A stretch of 64,000 bases of DNA from Clostridia bacterium (GCA_017412715.1 JAFPWU010000002.1:1-64000); one strand, 5' to 3'; positions 55,679 through 64,000 are shown, counted from the first letter of the stretch. Program-made: numbers and translations. Notes: generated from the sequence alone by a model not told the origin.

Positions 55679-58600
55679 ATGGAGTATCAGCCATCGGATA
55701 TGAGTGTCCCATGTGATAGCGGTATAATCAATCTGCGAGTCGGTGCCATCATCGTTAAAGAGAACAAGATACTGATGGTTAAGAATAACAAACATGATTA
55801 TTACTACTCTGTTGGCGGTCGTATTAAATTTGGAGAAACTGCCGAGGAAGCCATAATCCGAGAAGTTTACGAAGAAACCGGCACCTATCTGACGATCAAC
55901 CGCTTAACCTGCATTCATGAAAACTATTTCTATGGTGATGCTTCATCTAACCTGGGAAAATTGATATATGAGGTATCATTCTTCTTCCTTTTGAACACCC
56001 CCGATGATTTTGAACCTATCTGCACCAGCTTTACCAAAGACGGCAATCCTGAATCTCTATGCTGGGTTTCTCCGGAAACCGATGAAATAATCTATCCTCA
56101 TTTTTTTAGAACAGATGCATTGAATCCGTCACCAGGCGTTAAGTATTTTGTTTCGGATGAACGCACGAAAGATATCTCTCTTCAAAAAAACGACACTGTG
56201 CCATCGGCAGATTCCAAAGTGTCCTGTGAAACATTTGTATGTCCTGACAATAATTCTCAGTCTGGTCCAATTAACAAAAACACCAGTCTGGATGAAAGAG
56301 TAATGCTGTATATGTCATTGTTCCATGGCAGAGACGATGTATATGCATACCGTTGGGAAAATCAAAAAACCGGAAAAACAGGTTACAGCCCTGCTTGTGA
56401 AAACATCTGGAAACCCGGAATATGTCCGCTTCCCAAAACAAAGTGTCCTCAATGTGATCATGCATCATATTCCCCATATACAGCAGAAGCTGTAAAGAAG
56501 CATCTGTCAAAGCAAACCAAAGATGTATTTGGCATCTACGCAATTCAGCCTGATGATACCTGCTGGTTCCTTGCAATAGACATGGACGAAGCAAGCTGGG
56601 AATCCGATGTCCAGGCCATAAGGCAAGTATGCTGTTCATTTCATATCCCTTGTGCTGTCGAAAAATCAAGAAGCGGGAACGGCGCCCATGTGTGGTTCTT
56701 TTTCAGTTCCCCTGTTCCCGCCGCTACCGCCAGGCGTATGGGTTCGTCAATTGTTACGGCTGCTATGCAGAGTAACTCTCGTTTGTCTTTTGCCTCTTAT
56801 GACAGAATGTTTCCGAATCAGGATACAATGCCAAAGGGCGGATTTGGAAATCTGATTGCCCTTCCTCTTCAACCGGTTGCGGCACGAAGTTGCGGTGGCA
56901 GCCTCTTTATAGACGATGACGGAAATGCATTCCCTGACCAATGGGCTTATCTGTCCTCTCTGTACAAGATGAGTTTATATGAAGTCGAAGCGGCAATCTC
57001 CCAAATCGGTATTCCTCCTCTTGGAAGTTTGGTCCCTGAAGGCAGTGAAGAGAAACCCTGGAACCGTCATCAAGGCAATCTAATATCACAGGATGATCCC
57101 ACCAAATCCATTCATTGCGTGATAGCCGATCGAATTTACATATCAACCGACGGTGTCTCCAGTGCTGTGCAGAATAATCTCAAACGTCTTGCCGCATTTC
57201 GCAATCCGGAGTTTTATCAGAAACAGGCCATGCGTATGCCTGTGTGGGAAACACCGCGCATTATCTGCTGCGCAGAATACGATGGTAACTATTTATGTAT
57301 GCCCAGAGGCTGCACCGAAAGTATTAATTCCTGGGCTGCTGAAAACCATATTTCTGTCTCATGGCAGGATGAACAAACCAACGGAAGAGAAATCCATGTG
57401 TCTTTTAAGGGAACATTGTATACAGAGCAGGAAATTGCTTTTGAGGTAATGAAACAAAATGATAAAGGCGTTCTCTCTGCTACTACAGCCTTTGGAAAGA
57501 CAGTTCTTGCTGCTGCCTTAATAGCGGAAAAGAAGGTTAACACATTAATCCTTGTTCACCGAAAGAACCTGTTGGATCAGTGGAAAGAGCGCCTGCATGA
57601 ATTTCTTGATATTCAGGATGCCTTGCCTGATCTTCCTCCCAAAAGAGGAAGAAAACGCCAACGTTCAGTCATTGGCATATATGGTGCCGGAAAAGATGTC
57701 CGGAGTGGCATCATAGACATCGCTATGATGCAATCCATTGAAAAGAAAAATGAGATTCCTGAATGGATAGAAGAATATGGCATGGTCATTGTGGATGAAT
57801 GTCACCATGTGCCCGCCGTAAGCTTTGAAGCGGTTCTGAAACGTGTCCGTGCCAAATATACTTATGGACTCACGGCAACACCCAAACGAAAAGATGGACA
57901 TCATCCTATTATACCTATGTATCTTGGCCCTATTCGATACCGGGTGGACGCTAAAGAGCAGGCAGCCCAGCGGCCTTTCAGGCATGTAATGATTCCTCGT
58001 TTCACCGGAATGGTTTTTTCTTCATCGTTTGAAAACGAAGTGATCAATATAGCTTCCTATTATAACCAAATCGCAGAGGATGAGATTCGGAATCATTTGA
58101 TCGTAGATGATGTGATATCCTGCCTGGAAGAAGGCAGAAATTGTCTCGTGCTTAGCGAAAGAGTGGCGCATGTTCAAACGCTTTCATCTTTGATTCAACA
58201 GACTTATCCTCATGTTTTTGTCCTTATTGGAGGACAAGTAACCGAAAGCGGACACGCCCTTCAAAAAATCCGTTCTGCCTCATCAGAACAGCCGATTGTT
58301 ATTTGCGCTACAGGGAAATATATAGGTGAAGGTTTTGATGAATCCCGATTGGACACTCTTTTTCTGGCAATGCCTGTTTCTTTTGAAGGAATACTGGCTC
58401 AATACGCCGGCCGCCTGCATCGTCTTCACGATGGCAAAACAGAAGTTCGGGTTTATGATTACATTGATGATCAGGCTGTCATGCTTGAACGTATGTACAA
58501 CAAAAGACTTCGCACATATTCCAACTTGGGATATCAGGTCTGTGCGGAGCGCAGCGATACCAATATCAGCAATGACATTATCTATGATCAGAAAACATTC

Positions 58601-58993
58601 ATCGAACCATTCCTGGCAGATATCAGAAAAGCACGGAAAAGCATTGTGATTGTCAGTCCGTTTATCAAAGAACGACGAGTCGAATGGCTATATAGACAAA
58701 TTAAAGAAAATGTGCATCCCGTTCAGGTTACAGTTGTTACCAGGCCTTCCGATTCTTTTCAGGGGAAAACCTCCCTTGATGTTTCTCAGGCTATTCGTCA
58801 ATTACAAAACAACAATGCTTCAATTCTGTGCAAGGAGGCAATTCATCAGAAATTTGCCATTATCGATGAGAAAATTGTTTGGTATGGCAGCATTAATCTA
58901 TTGTCATTTGGAGCTTCCCAGGAAAGCATTATCCGTATATTATCAGGTAGCGTAGCGCGCACGCTGGTTAAATCGGTCGATATTGCCCAATAA
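55679..58993 (+). CDS. Nudix - AEP primase - SF2 helicase - PLD nuclease fusion
   Basis: A 1104-residue protein with four recognisable parts. (1) Nudix hydrolase (about 15-150), box G47-x5-E53-x7-REVYEETG. (2) An archaeo-eukaryotic primase domain of the type described in TOTE conflict systems (about 205-450): a cysteine cluster near 249-259, the metal-binding FLAIDMDEA (D301, D303) and RSGNGAHVW (H337). (3) SF2 helicase (about 575-945): TAFGKT (K607), DECH (706-709), TATP (732-735) and QYAGRLHR (908-915). (4) A PLD/HKD domain: H1056-x-K1058-x4-D1063 and GSIN. The frame is intact, with GGAGG eight bases before the ATG. It is more A/T-rich than the flanks and lies beside mobilisation genes. A role in defence against mobile DNA is inferred. 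Confidence 0.85.
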   Translation: MEYQPSDMSVPCDSGIINLRVGAIIVKENKILMVKNNKHDYYYSVGGRIKFGETAEEAIIREVYEETGTYLTINRLTCIHENYFYGDASSNLGKLIYEVSFFFLLNTPDDFEPICTSFTKDGNPESLCWVSPETDEIIYPHFFRTDALNPSPGVKYFVSDERTKDISLQKNDTVPSADSKVSCETFVCPDNNSQSGPINKNTSLDERVMLYMSLFHGRDDVYAYRWENQKTGKTGYSPACENIWKPGICPLPKTKCPQCDHASYSPYTAEAVKKHLSKQTKDVFGIYAIQPDDTCWFLAIDMDEASWESDVQAIRQVCCSFHIPCAVEKSRSGNGAHVWFFFSSPVPAATARRMGSSIVTAAMQSNSRLSFASYDRMFPNQDTMPKGGFGNLIALPLQPVAARSCGGSLFIDDDGNAFPDQWAYLSSLYKMSLYEVEAAISQIGIPPLGSLVPEGSEEKPWNRHQGNLISQDDPTKSIHCVIADRIYISTDGVSSAVQNNLKRLAAFRNPEFYQKQAMRMPVWETPRIICCAEYDGNYLCMPRGCTESINSWAAENHISVSWQDEQTNGREIHVSFKGTLYTEQEIAFEVMKQNDKGVLSATTAFGKTVLAAALIAEKKVNTLILVHRKNLLDQWKERLHEFLDIQDALPDLPPKRGRKRQRSVIGIYGAGKDVRSGIIDIAMMQSIEKKNEIPEWIEEYGMVIVDECHHVPAVSFEAVLKRVRAKYTYGLTATPKRKDGHHPIIPMYLGPIRYRVDAKEQAAQRPFRHVMIPRFTGMVFSSSFENEVINIASYYNQIAEDEIRNHLIVDDVISCLEEGRNCLVLSERVAHVQTLSSLIQQTYPHVFVLIGGQVTESGHALQKIRSASSEQPIVICATGKYIGEGFDESRLDTLFLAMPVSFEGILAQYAGRLHRLHDGKTEVRVYDYIDDQAVMLERMYNKRLRTYSNLGYQVCAERSDTNISNDIIYDQKTFIEPFLADIRKARKSIVIVSPFIKERRVEWLYRQIKENVHPVQVTVVTRPSDSFQGKTSLDVSQAIRQLQNNNASILCKEAIHQKFAIIDEKIVWYGSINLLSFGASQESIIRILSGSVARTLVKSVDIAQ

Positions 58994-59021
58994 TCTGGAA
59001 CGAGAATAGGAGCGAACAGTT

Positions 59022-60404
59022 ATGCCAGAGCATCAGGAAATCGAATGGAAAGAATCCTGGAGAGATGAATATCTGAAATGGATTTGCGGGTACGCAAATG
59101 CACATGGAGGAACGCTCTTCATCGGTAAAGATGACAACGGGAAAGTTGTTGGCATTTCTGACAGCAAAAAGCTGCTGGAGGATTTGCCCAATAAAATCAC
59201 CAACGCCATGGGCATCATAGCCGATGTCAATCTGTGCACGGAAAACGGGAAGGATTATCTCGAAATCGTAGTGGGGAAATACCCCTTCCTGATCAGTTAT
59301 CATGGCCGGTACTACTATCGTTCCGGCAGCGTTCTCAGGGAAATCGTCGGTAAGGAACTGGATCTTGCGCTGCTGAAATCCCAGGGCATAACCTGGGATG
59401 GTGTTCCATTGCCCAAACTGACCATGGCAGATCTGAAACCGGAAGCCATTGCGCTTTTCAAGCAGAAAGCCTTGGAACGCGGCCGGCTGACTATCGAAGA
59501 AGCAAATGTCAGCAATGATATTCTGATGGACAACCTGCATCTTGTAGATGAGGATAACCACTTGATCCGTGCAGCCATGCTGGCCTTCTATCGCGATCCA
59601 GAACGTTGGGTCACCGGAGCTTATATCAAAATCGGATTCTTTGGTGATTCCGATTCCGATTTGCAATACCAGGACGAGATTCATGGTTCACTCATTGAAC
59701 AGATTGACCGAACAATTGATTTGGTCTATACGAAATATATGAAAGCTCGTATTACCTATGACGGGATCCAACGAAAGGAAATATATATGTTCCCGCGGGA
59801 CGCTTTCCGGGAAATCCTGCTCAATGCAGTTGTGCATAAAGACTACGCTTCATGCAATCCCATCCAGATCAGTGTCTATGATGATCAGATTTACATCTGG
59901 AATAACGGTGATATGCCCCGTGACCTTCGTACCTCTGAAAAACTATTCGCAAAGCATTCATCCAAGCCTTTCAATCCCAAACTTGCTTATGTTTTCTTTG
60001 TCAGTGGAATGATTGAAGCCTGGGGCAGAGGTTTCGATAAGATCAGAAATGAATGCAACTCCCTGTATGAAACTCCCATCCCGGAATACAGCATATCTGA
60101 TGAAGGCGTTATGGTGCATTGCCTTCCCAACCATGAATACATGAAAATCCTCAGGTCGGATCGGCTCAAAATTGATGAGTCGATCATGAGCCGATTCAGA
60201 GCCGATGAACAGGAAACCATCCTTTGCATTATGGATATAATCGCACGCTCCGGCTCTGTGAACAACACCATTGTTCGTCGTTCTACAGGAAAATCAAAAC
60301 CAACTATTACAAGGCTTCTGGCCAAAATGAAAAATGCTGGTCTCATCATCTCCGAAGGTTCTGGACCTGCCGTACGATATTACAAATCGGCTCAAATTCC
60401 GTGA
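59022..60404 (+). CDS. AlbA/Schlafen-like ATPase with GHKL domain and C-terminal HTH
   Basis: The 460-residue protein starts with an AlbA_2 (Schlafen-like) domain (about 1-120: EIEWKESWRDEYLKWICGYA, then GTLFIGKDDNGKVVGI). A GHKL/HATPase_c_4 region follows (about 265-390: FREILLNAVVHKDY and the late GRGFDKI). The C-terminal 65 residues form a winged helix (NNTIVRRSTGKSKPTITRLL). The family is often called a transcriptional regulator, but several members are parts of defence islands. It starts 28 bases after the helicase gene, with AGGAG nine bases before the ATG, so the two are very probably one operon. Confidence 0.85.
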   Translation: MPEHQEIEWKESWRDEYLKWICGYANAHGGTLFIGKDDNGKVVGISDSKKLLEDLPNKITNAMGIIADVNLCTENGKDYLEIVVGKYPFLISYHGRYYYRSGSVLREIVGKELDLALLKSQGITWDGVPLPKLTMADLKPEAIALFKQKALERGRLTIEEANVSNDILMDNLHLVDEDNHLIRAAMLAFYRDPERWVTGAYIKIGFFGDSDSDLQYQDEIHGSLIEQIDRTIDLVYTKYMKARITYDGIQRKEIYMFPRDAFREILLNAVVHKDYASCNPIQISVYDDQIYIWNNGDMPRDLRTSEKLFAKHSSKPFNPKLAYVFFVSGMIEAWGRGFDKIRNECNSLYETPIPEYSISDEGVMVHCLPNHEYMKILRSDRLKIDESIMSRFRADEQETILCIMDIIARSGSVNNTIVRRSTGKSKPTITRLLAKMKNAGLIISEGSGPAVRYYKSAQIP

Positions 60405-60437
60405 GCCGATTTTGACCCAATCTGAGCCGATTTTTGC

Positions 60438-60466
60438 TTGATTCCTGCGTTGTGATCGGTTATAAT
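60438..60466 (+). promoter_or_regulatory. Candidate promoter without a gene
   Basis: TTGATT and TATAAT are 17 bases apart on the plus strand. No plus-strand gene follows before the terminator at 60822. Confidence 0.45.
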
Positions 60467-60511
60467 TCTCCTATGATTAAACCTCATCTGCGGCGCGGAT
60501 TTGTTATCAGT

Positions 60512-60529
60512 TGATAACCAGATGATAAC
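60512..60529 (+). repeat. TGATAAC direct-repeat site, middle copy
   Basis: TGATAAC (60512-60518), four bases, TGATAAC (60523-60529), in the same orientation as the left copy at 52805. Confidence 0.7.
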
Positions 60530-60702
60530 AAAACCGGGGATAGCCAGTAGAATAGGAATAATCTGAATAATCAGAGTCACTCAGAATACCAGAGGCCACA
60601 GAAATTAAACAAAAACAGTTTGGTGGCATTGAGTGGGAATGAGTGCCGGAATGGTGAAACGCCGTATGCCACAACGCTTTCAGCCCTCTCCAAAGTGGCT
60701 CT

Positions 60703-60720
60703 GATAAAGAAATGATAAAG
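60703..60720 (+). repeat. TGATAAA direct-repeat site, right copy
   Basis: TGATAAA, four bases, TGATAAA, preceded by AAAGTGGCT exactly as at the left copy (AAAGTGGCT at 52795) and followed by TTTTCCGGAAAA. Confidence 0.7.
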
Positions 60721-60821
60721 TTTTCCGGAAAAAGGTCACATCGTCCCCATGTCCGGTGGTTGTGGGGTAAATGACCGGAAACGGAAAACGAGATCAGGAA
60801 AACTACAGATTTGTATGATTC

Positions 60822-60868
60822 AGCCCTCCGCTGTGGACCCATCATCCACAGATCGGAGGGCTTTTTTT
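60822..60868. terminator. Terminator at the right end of the island
   Basis: AGCCCTCCG-CTGTGGA and TCCACAG-AT-CGGAGGGCT form a long stem, followed by seven Ts on the plus strand. Homologous to the terminator at 52916. Confidence 0.85.
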
Positions 60869-60869
60869 G

Positions 60870-61487
60870 TCAGTCTTTATTCTTCGGTTTTCTGCCGCGT
60901 TTGGACCGCGCAGGTTCTTCCGCCGGGATCGGAACACGGATACTGGTATCGTCAAATGCAGGGTAGTGATAACGCCAGCGGTCGTAATCCTCTTGCGTGA
61001 TTTCTCCGGCTTTCAGCTTAGCGGCTTGCTCCTGCCAGGCACGAAGCCGTTGATCCAGATCTGCAGCGTGCACACCGCCGTCAAAAATCTCGGCACGGAG
61101 ACAGATCTGGCCATCCGCATTTGCCCTGCTTGCTGCTGCTATGTTGATCTCAAATACACCGTTCGCTCCGTGGCGCTGGGATCTTGAGTTTGTCCCATGA
61201 GCGTTTTCTCTCTTTGCCATGACCTTTTCATTTCTTCTATGTTTCGAGCTGCCTTTTTTCTGGAGGGCGTTCATCAACATCTTCCTGAGCTTCTCCGCTG
61301 ATTGTTCTGTCGTCAGTTTTTTTGCCAAGGCGATATACCGCTGACCCATTGAGAATAACTCATCCCGGTGCTCATACCAGTTATCGATCGTCTGCAATTG
61401 TCCTGCGGTCACATTCTTCTCTGCCAGCCTGGAGCTGAAAAGGTTCACCATTCGTTCACATTTTTGGGGTACTTCTTTAAAGTTCAT
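60870..61487 (-). pseudogene. Chimeric remnant with the regulator's WRYHYPAFDD tail
   Basis: The C-terminal half (from about NADGQICLRAEI to the KRGRKPKN end) is clearly paralogous to the repressor at 52964, including GEITQEDYDRWRYHYPAFDD. The N-terminal half is an unrelated helical, basic sequence, and no helix-turn-helix is left. No good ribosome binding site precedes the ATG at 61487. I read it as a remnant formed by recombination rather than a working regulator, but a functional fusion cannot be excluded. Confidence 0.55.
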
Positions 61488-61557
61488 TTTAGGATTGAGA
61501 GATATTCTCTGATTGTCGAAGATAAAACAGCAGGCTTCGACAGAGGAGGAAATGCAG

Positions 61558-62697
61558 ATGAAGAAACACACTCTGATCAGAAACATTCTGATCGATTTGC
61601 TGATAACCGGGGTGGCGCTGGTTGTTTTTGCCCTGTTCCATCATGTGCTTCCCCGGCAGCAGCAGAGCCTGGGCTTCGTTATCCCCAATCCGCTCCGTCA
61701 GGAGGAATCCGGTTCAAATTCCGGCCTGGCACTGCCAGAAAATGCCGTTCTGATTGCGTCTGCCGGAATCAATGATTCGGCGCCGCTGCTGGCGAGAGGC
61801 GGGAAACAGCAAAGCAGCGGCCGAAACGGAAAGGGCGGTATGAATACCAAGGGCGGGAGCGCACTGAACGGCAGCGAATCAGAAGCTGAAGCGGAAGCGG
61901 CGGAAGATGAAACCGCAGGCAGCGCGGTGACCCTGAGCGAAAAGTTTGCCGGGAAATATACGGAGTCGGTAGTTGTGACAGAAAACAGCTACTCCAGCCC
62001 GGACATTTCCATCACGGTGACCGAAAACAGCCTCGGGCGGACCACTTATTATCTGGCGGATATCTATGTGCGGGACATTACCTGCTTTCAGTCCGCCTTG
62101 GCCCGTGACACCTACGGCTCCGGATTCCGGGACAGCATTGAGAATATGGCGCTCCTGAACAATGCCCTGCTGGCGGTCAACGGCGATTATTACGGCAACA
62201 CCGGCGAAGGCGTGGTGATCCGCAACGGCGTCATCTACCGGGCCAACCGGACAGACTGCGACGTGTGCGTGCTTTACTATGACGGAACCATGCGGGTGAT
62301 GCCTGGATCCTCCTTTTCCGTTGAGGATGCAATCGCCCAGGGCGCGTGGCAGGCGTGGACCTTTGGCCCCGCGCTGCTGGATCTGGACGGAAGCGTGCTG
62401 ACCTCTTTTTCCAGCACAAGCCGGATCATTTCCGCCAACCCCCGGACGGCGATCGGATACTATGAGCCCGGGCATTACTGCCTGATTGTGGTGGACGGAC
62501 GGGGAGATTCCGCCGGCATCAGCCTGCCGGACCTGAGCCAGCTGTTTTATGATCTGGGCTGTCAGGCGGCCTACAATCTGGATGGAGGCAATTCCTCCAT
62601 CATGGTGTGGAACAATCAGGTGATCAACGAGCCATCCGGCGGAGGCCGGGAAAGCAGCGACGCGCTGCTGATTGCGGAGGTGGAATCCTATGAATAA
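61558..62697 (+). CDS. Phosphodiester glycosidase family (NagPA-like) membrane-anchored protein
   Basis: The 379-residue protein has one N-terminal transmembrane anchor (about residues 9-28), a low-complexity Gly/Ser/Glu linker (about 75-125) and a NagPA domain. The domain has LLAVNGDYYGN (near 218), TAIGYYEPGHYCLIVVDGRG (near 304) and the C-terminal AYNLDGGNSSIMVWN. These enzymes remove a phosphodiester-linked sugar at the cell surface, and bacterial members are often tied to polysaccharides. ATG 61558 has AGGAGG eight bases upstream, better placed than the ATG at 61552. It is the first gene of a three-gene operon. Confidence 0.88.
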   Translation: MKKHTLIRNILIDLLITGVALVVFALFHHVLPRQQQSLGFVIPNPLRQEESGSNSGLALPENAVLIASAGINDSAPLLARGGKQQSSGRNGKGGMNTKGGSALNGSESEAEAEAAEDETAGSAVTLSEKFAGKYTESVVVTENSYSSPDISITVTENSLGRTTYYLADIYVRDITCFQSALARDTYGSGFRDSIENMALLNNALLAVNGDYYGNTGEGVVIRNGVIYRANRTDCDVCVLYYDGTMRVMPGSSFSVEDAIAQGAWQAWTFGPALLDLDGSVLTSFSSTSRIISANPRTAIGYYEPGHYCLIVVDGRGDSAGISLPDLSQLFYDLGCQAAYNLDGGNSSIMVWNNQVINEPSGGGRESSDALLIAEVESYE

Positions 62698-62893
62698 AGT
62701 GATGTCACTGCTGAGTCATCTGACGGTGATTCTGGGAATCATGTTCATTGTGTTTCTGGTGCTGGACCAGTTCAATCCAATGATGAATTTTGTCGACAAC
62801 AGCATTTCACGATGGCTGTTGCTGGCTCTGTGCGCCTGCGGCATCGGACAGAGCGTGACGCATTGGTTGCAAGGAGAAGGGCATGAAAAATAA
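62690..62893 (+). CDS. Small two-helix membrane protein
   Basis: A 67-residue protein with two hydrophobic helices (residues 6-24 and 39-57), of unknown function. It starts within the last codons of the NagPA gene (ATGAATAA, eight-base overlap) and overlaps the next gene by 11 bases, so all three are translationally coupled. A role in anchoring or exporting the neighbouring surface proteins is possible but unproven. Confidence 0.75.
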   Translation: MNKVMSLLSHLTVILGIMFIVFLVLDQFNPMMNFVDNSISRWLLLALCACGIGQSVTHWLQGEGHEK

Positions 62894-64000
62894 AGTGTGT
62901 CAAACGTTGAGCCTGTTTCTGACAGTGATGATGCTCTATGCGGCTCCCTTCGGGCCCGCGGCAGAGGCGGAGACAGTGGATGTAACAGCCCTCTGCAAAG
63001 CCCGGGACACAGAGGAAGCCTGGAGCGCTGCGGAAGCCCGGTCAATTGACCTGAATACTGCGGAAGACGAAATCGTCCGTATTACGGAAGCAGGCGATTA
63101 TGTGCTGTCAGGAACGCTGGACGGCCAGGTCCTGATCGAAGCTCCGGAGGACGCGAAGGTGCGTCTAATTCTCAACGGCGTATCGATTGTCAGCCCGGAA
63201 GGCCCCGCCATCTATGAACGGCAGGCGGACAAGCTGATCATTACGCTGGCGGAGGGTACGGAAAACAGCCTGACGGACGGAAGCCCCGTCACCGACGAGG
63301 ATGATACCGTCGGCGCGGCACTGTACGCGGAGGATGACCTTTCGATCAACGGTCAGGGGACGCTCGCCGTGAACGGTACGCAGAAGCACGGCATCCAGAG
63401 TAAAGCGGATCTGATCATTGCCGGCGGAGCCATCACCGTCACGGCCGTGACGGACGGCGTCCGGGGAAGGAATTCAGTCCTGGTGCTGGACGGAGCCCTC
63501 GGGATCACCTGTGGCGGAGACGGCATCACGGCTACCCGGACAGACGCGGAGGGAAAGGGCTGGATCGTGCTGGCTGGAGGAACCGTCCAGATTCGAACAG
63601 GAGACGGTGCCGGTGAGGTGCAGGTTTCCTCCAGGGGCCGAGGCGGCTTTGGCGGCTGGGGCGGTCGGGATGACTGGGGCGTCTTCTCCGGCTCGGCGGA
63701 CAGCGCCGTCTCGCGGAAAGCGGTGAAAGCCGCCGCGAGCCTGACTGTGCTGGGCGGCACGTATACCCTGGACTGTGCGGATGACGGCCTGCACGCGGTG
63801 AATGTGACCGTTGAAGGCGGCACCTTCTCGATTCGGTCCGGTGATGACGCGATGCACGCGGATCAGGCGCTGACAGTTTCGGCGGGGACGATCGATATCA
63901 CCCAGAGCTATGAAGGGCTGGAGGCCCAGAACGTGACCATCGCGGGGGGATTCATCCGGATCGTCAGCTCGGATGACGGGATCAACGCCTCCAGCGGCGC
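62883..64000 (+). CDS. Cthe_2159-like carbohydrate-binding beta-helix protein (3' end missing)
   Basis: An open frame of 372 codons runs off the window end without a stop. After a signal peptide ending in AEAE, the protein has repeats of the type DGI-x-G, GTYTLDCADDGLHA and GDDAMHADQALTVSAGTIDI, matching the polysaccharide-lyase-like beta-helix family of Cthe_2159, which binds cellulose and pectin-like glycans. A Gly/Trp-rich insertion lies near residues 255-270. AAGGAG stands six bases before the ATG. It belongs to the operon of the phosphodiester glycosidase, so it should sit on or outside the cell surface. Confidence 0.85.
   Translation, partial: MKNKVCQTLSLFLTVMMLYAAPFGPAAEAETVDVTALCKARDTEEAWSAAEARSIDLNTAEDEIVRITEAGDYVLSGTLDGQVLIEAPEDAKVRLILNGVSIVSPEGPAIYERQADKLIITLAEGTENSLTDGSPVTDEDDTVGAALYAEDDLSINGQGTLAVNGTQKHGIQSKADLIIAGGAITVTAVTDGVRGRNSVLVLDGALGITCGGDGITATRTDAEGKGWIVLAGGTVQIRTGDGAGEVQVSSRGRGGFGGWGGRDDWGVFSGSADSAVSRKAVKAAASLTVLGGTYTLDCADDGLHAVNVTVEGGTFSIRSGDDAMHADQALTVSAGTIDITQSYEGLEAQNVTIAGGFIRIVSSDDGINASSG

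Larger units (their letters stand above)
60405..60821. other. Noncoding right-end segment
   Basis: The stretch holds two TGATAAC-type repeat sites (60512-60529 and 60703-60720) and a TTTTCCGGAAAA palindrome, matching the left end near 52.8 kb. It contains no convincing gene. Confidence 0.6.

Noticed and set aside
62883..64000. Idea that the last gene is a frameshifted fragment
   Set aside because: Translation from 62883 is open to the last base with good family repeats; it is simply cut by the window edge.

Overview
The window is a 64 kb piece of a chromosome of a fairly GC-rich, low-complexity-envelope Firmicute, most likely an anaerobic gut or rumen member of the Clostridia. The evidence is the fused IspH-ribosomal protein S1 gene in a cmk-plsC-ispH cluster, a CD1247-type zinc-ribbon protein, a ferredoxin-linked 2-oxoacid oxidoreductase, an AddB-type recombination nuclease, ECF vitamin transporters under TPP and preQ1 riboswitches, strong AGGAGG ribosome binding sites and sigma-A promoters of TTGACA-17-TATAAT type. 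No outer-membrane genes are seen. A species cannot be named from sequence alone.

Layout. 0.2-2.2 kb (minus): a small sigma factor, a seven-helix membrane protein and a PrsW-like intramembrane protease in one operon. 2.4-4.1 kb: a possible short structured RNA, a DUF554 membrane protein and the 3' end of a SNF2 helicase gene. 4.5-6.5 kb: an EamA exporter and queT behind a preQ1-I riboswitch. 6.6-13.8 kb (minus): an ABC ATPase, dnaE, a secreted protein, an HTH regulator and a secreted C39-like cysteine-protease-like protein. 13.9-22.5 kb: a sugar ABC transporter (binding protein plus two permeases), a glycogen synthase with an unusual C-terminal SCP2-like domain and a domain-swapped GH3 glycosidase, together a carbohydrate uptake and storage district. 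22.7-27.7 kb (minus): thiT with a TPP riboswitch, then ispH-rpsA, plsC and cmk.

27.8-32.5 kb (plus): an HD nucleotidase, an LCP cell-wall ligase and a four-gene 2-oxoacid:ferredoxin oxidoreductase operon. 32.7-45.9 kb (minus): gyrA, gyrB, a phosphopantetheinyl transferase, a PrsA-like foldase, tRNA-Glu and tRNA-Gln, an SDR reductase, the CD1247-type protein, efp, an M24 peptidase and a DUF3048 lipoprotein. 46.0-52.7 kb (plus): addB, a P-loop protein, thrC and a GMP synthase that lacks its glutaminase domain.

52.8-61.5 kb is a visibly more A/T-rich accessory island. It begins and ends with related segments (paralogous regulator tail, TGATAAC-type repeats and a matching terminator). It contains an HTH repressor, an excisionase-like gene, an integrase and a relaxase that have both lost their catalytic C-terminal parts in a single deletion junction, an intact MobC-like gene and a noncoding stretch rich in inverted repeats that could be an oriT. 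Its cargo is two adjacent genes: a 1104-residue protein joining a Nudix domain, an archaeo-eukaryotic primase domain, an SF2 helicase and a PLD nuclease domain, followed by an AlbA/Schlafen-GHKL ATPase. This pair is the best candidate in the window for a little-described conflict or anti-phage system. After the island (61.6 kb on) the GC-rich sequence resumes with a phosphodiester glycosidase, a small membrane protein and a Cthe_2159-like beta-helical carbohydrate-binding protein that runs off the window end.
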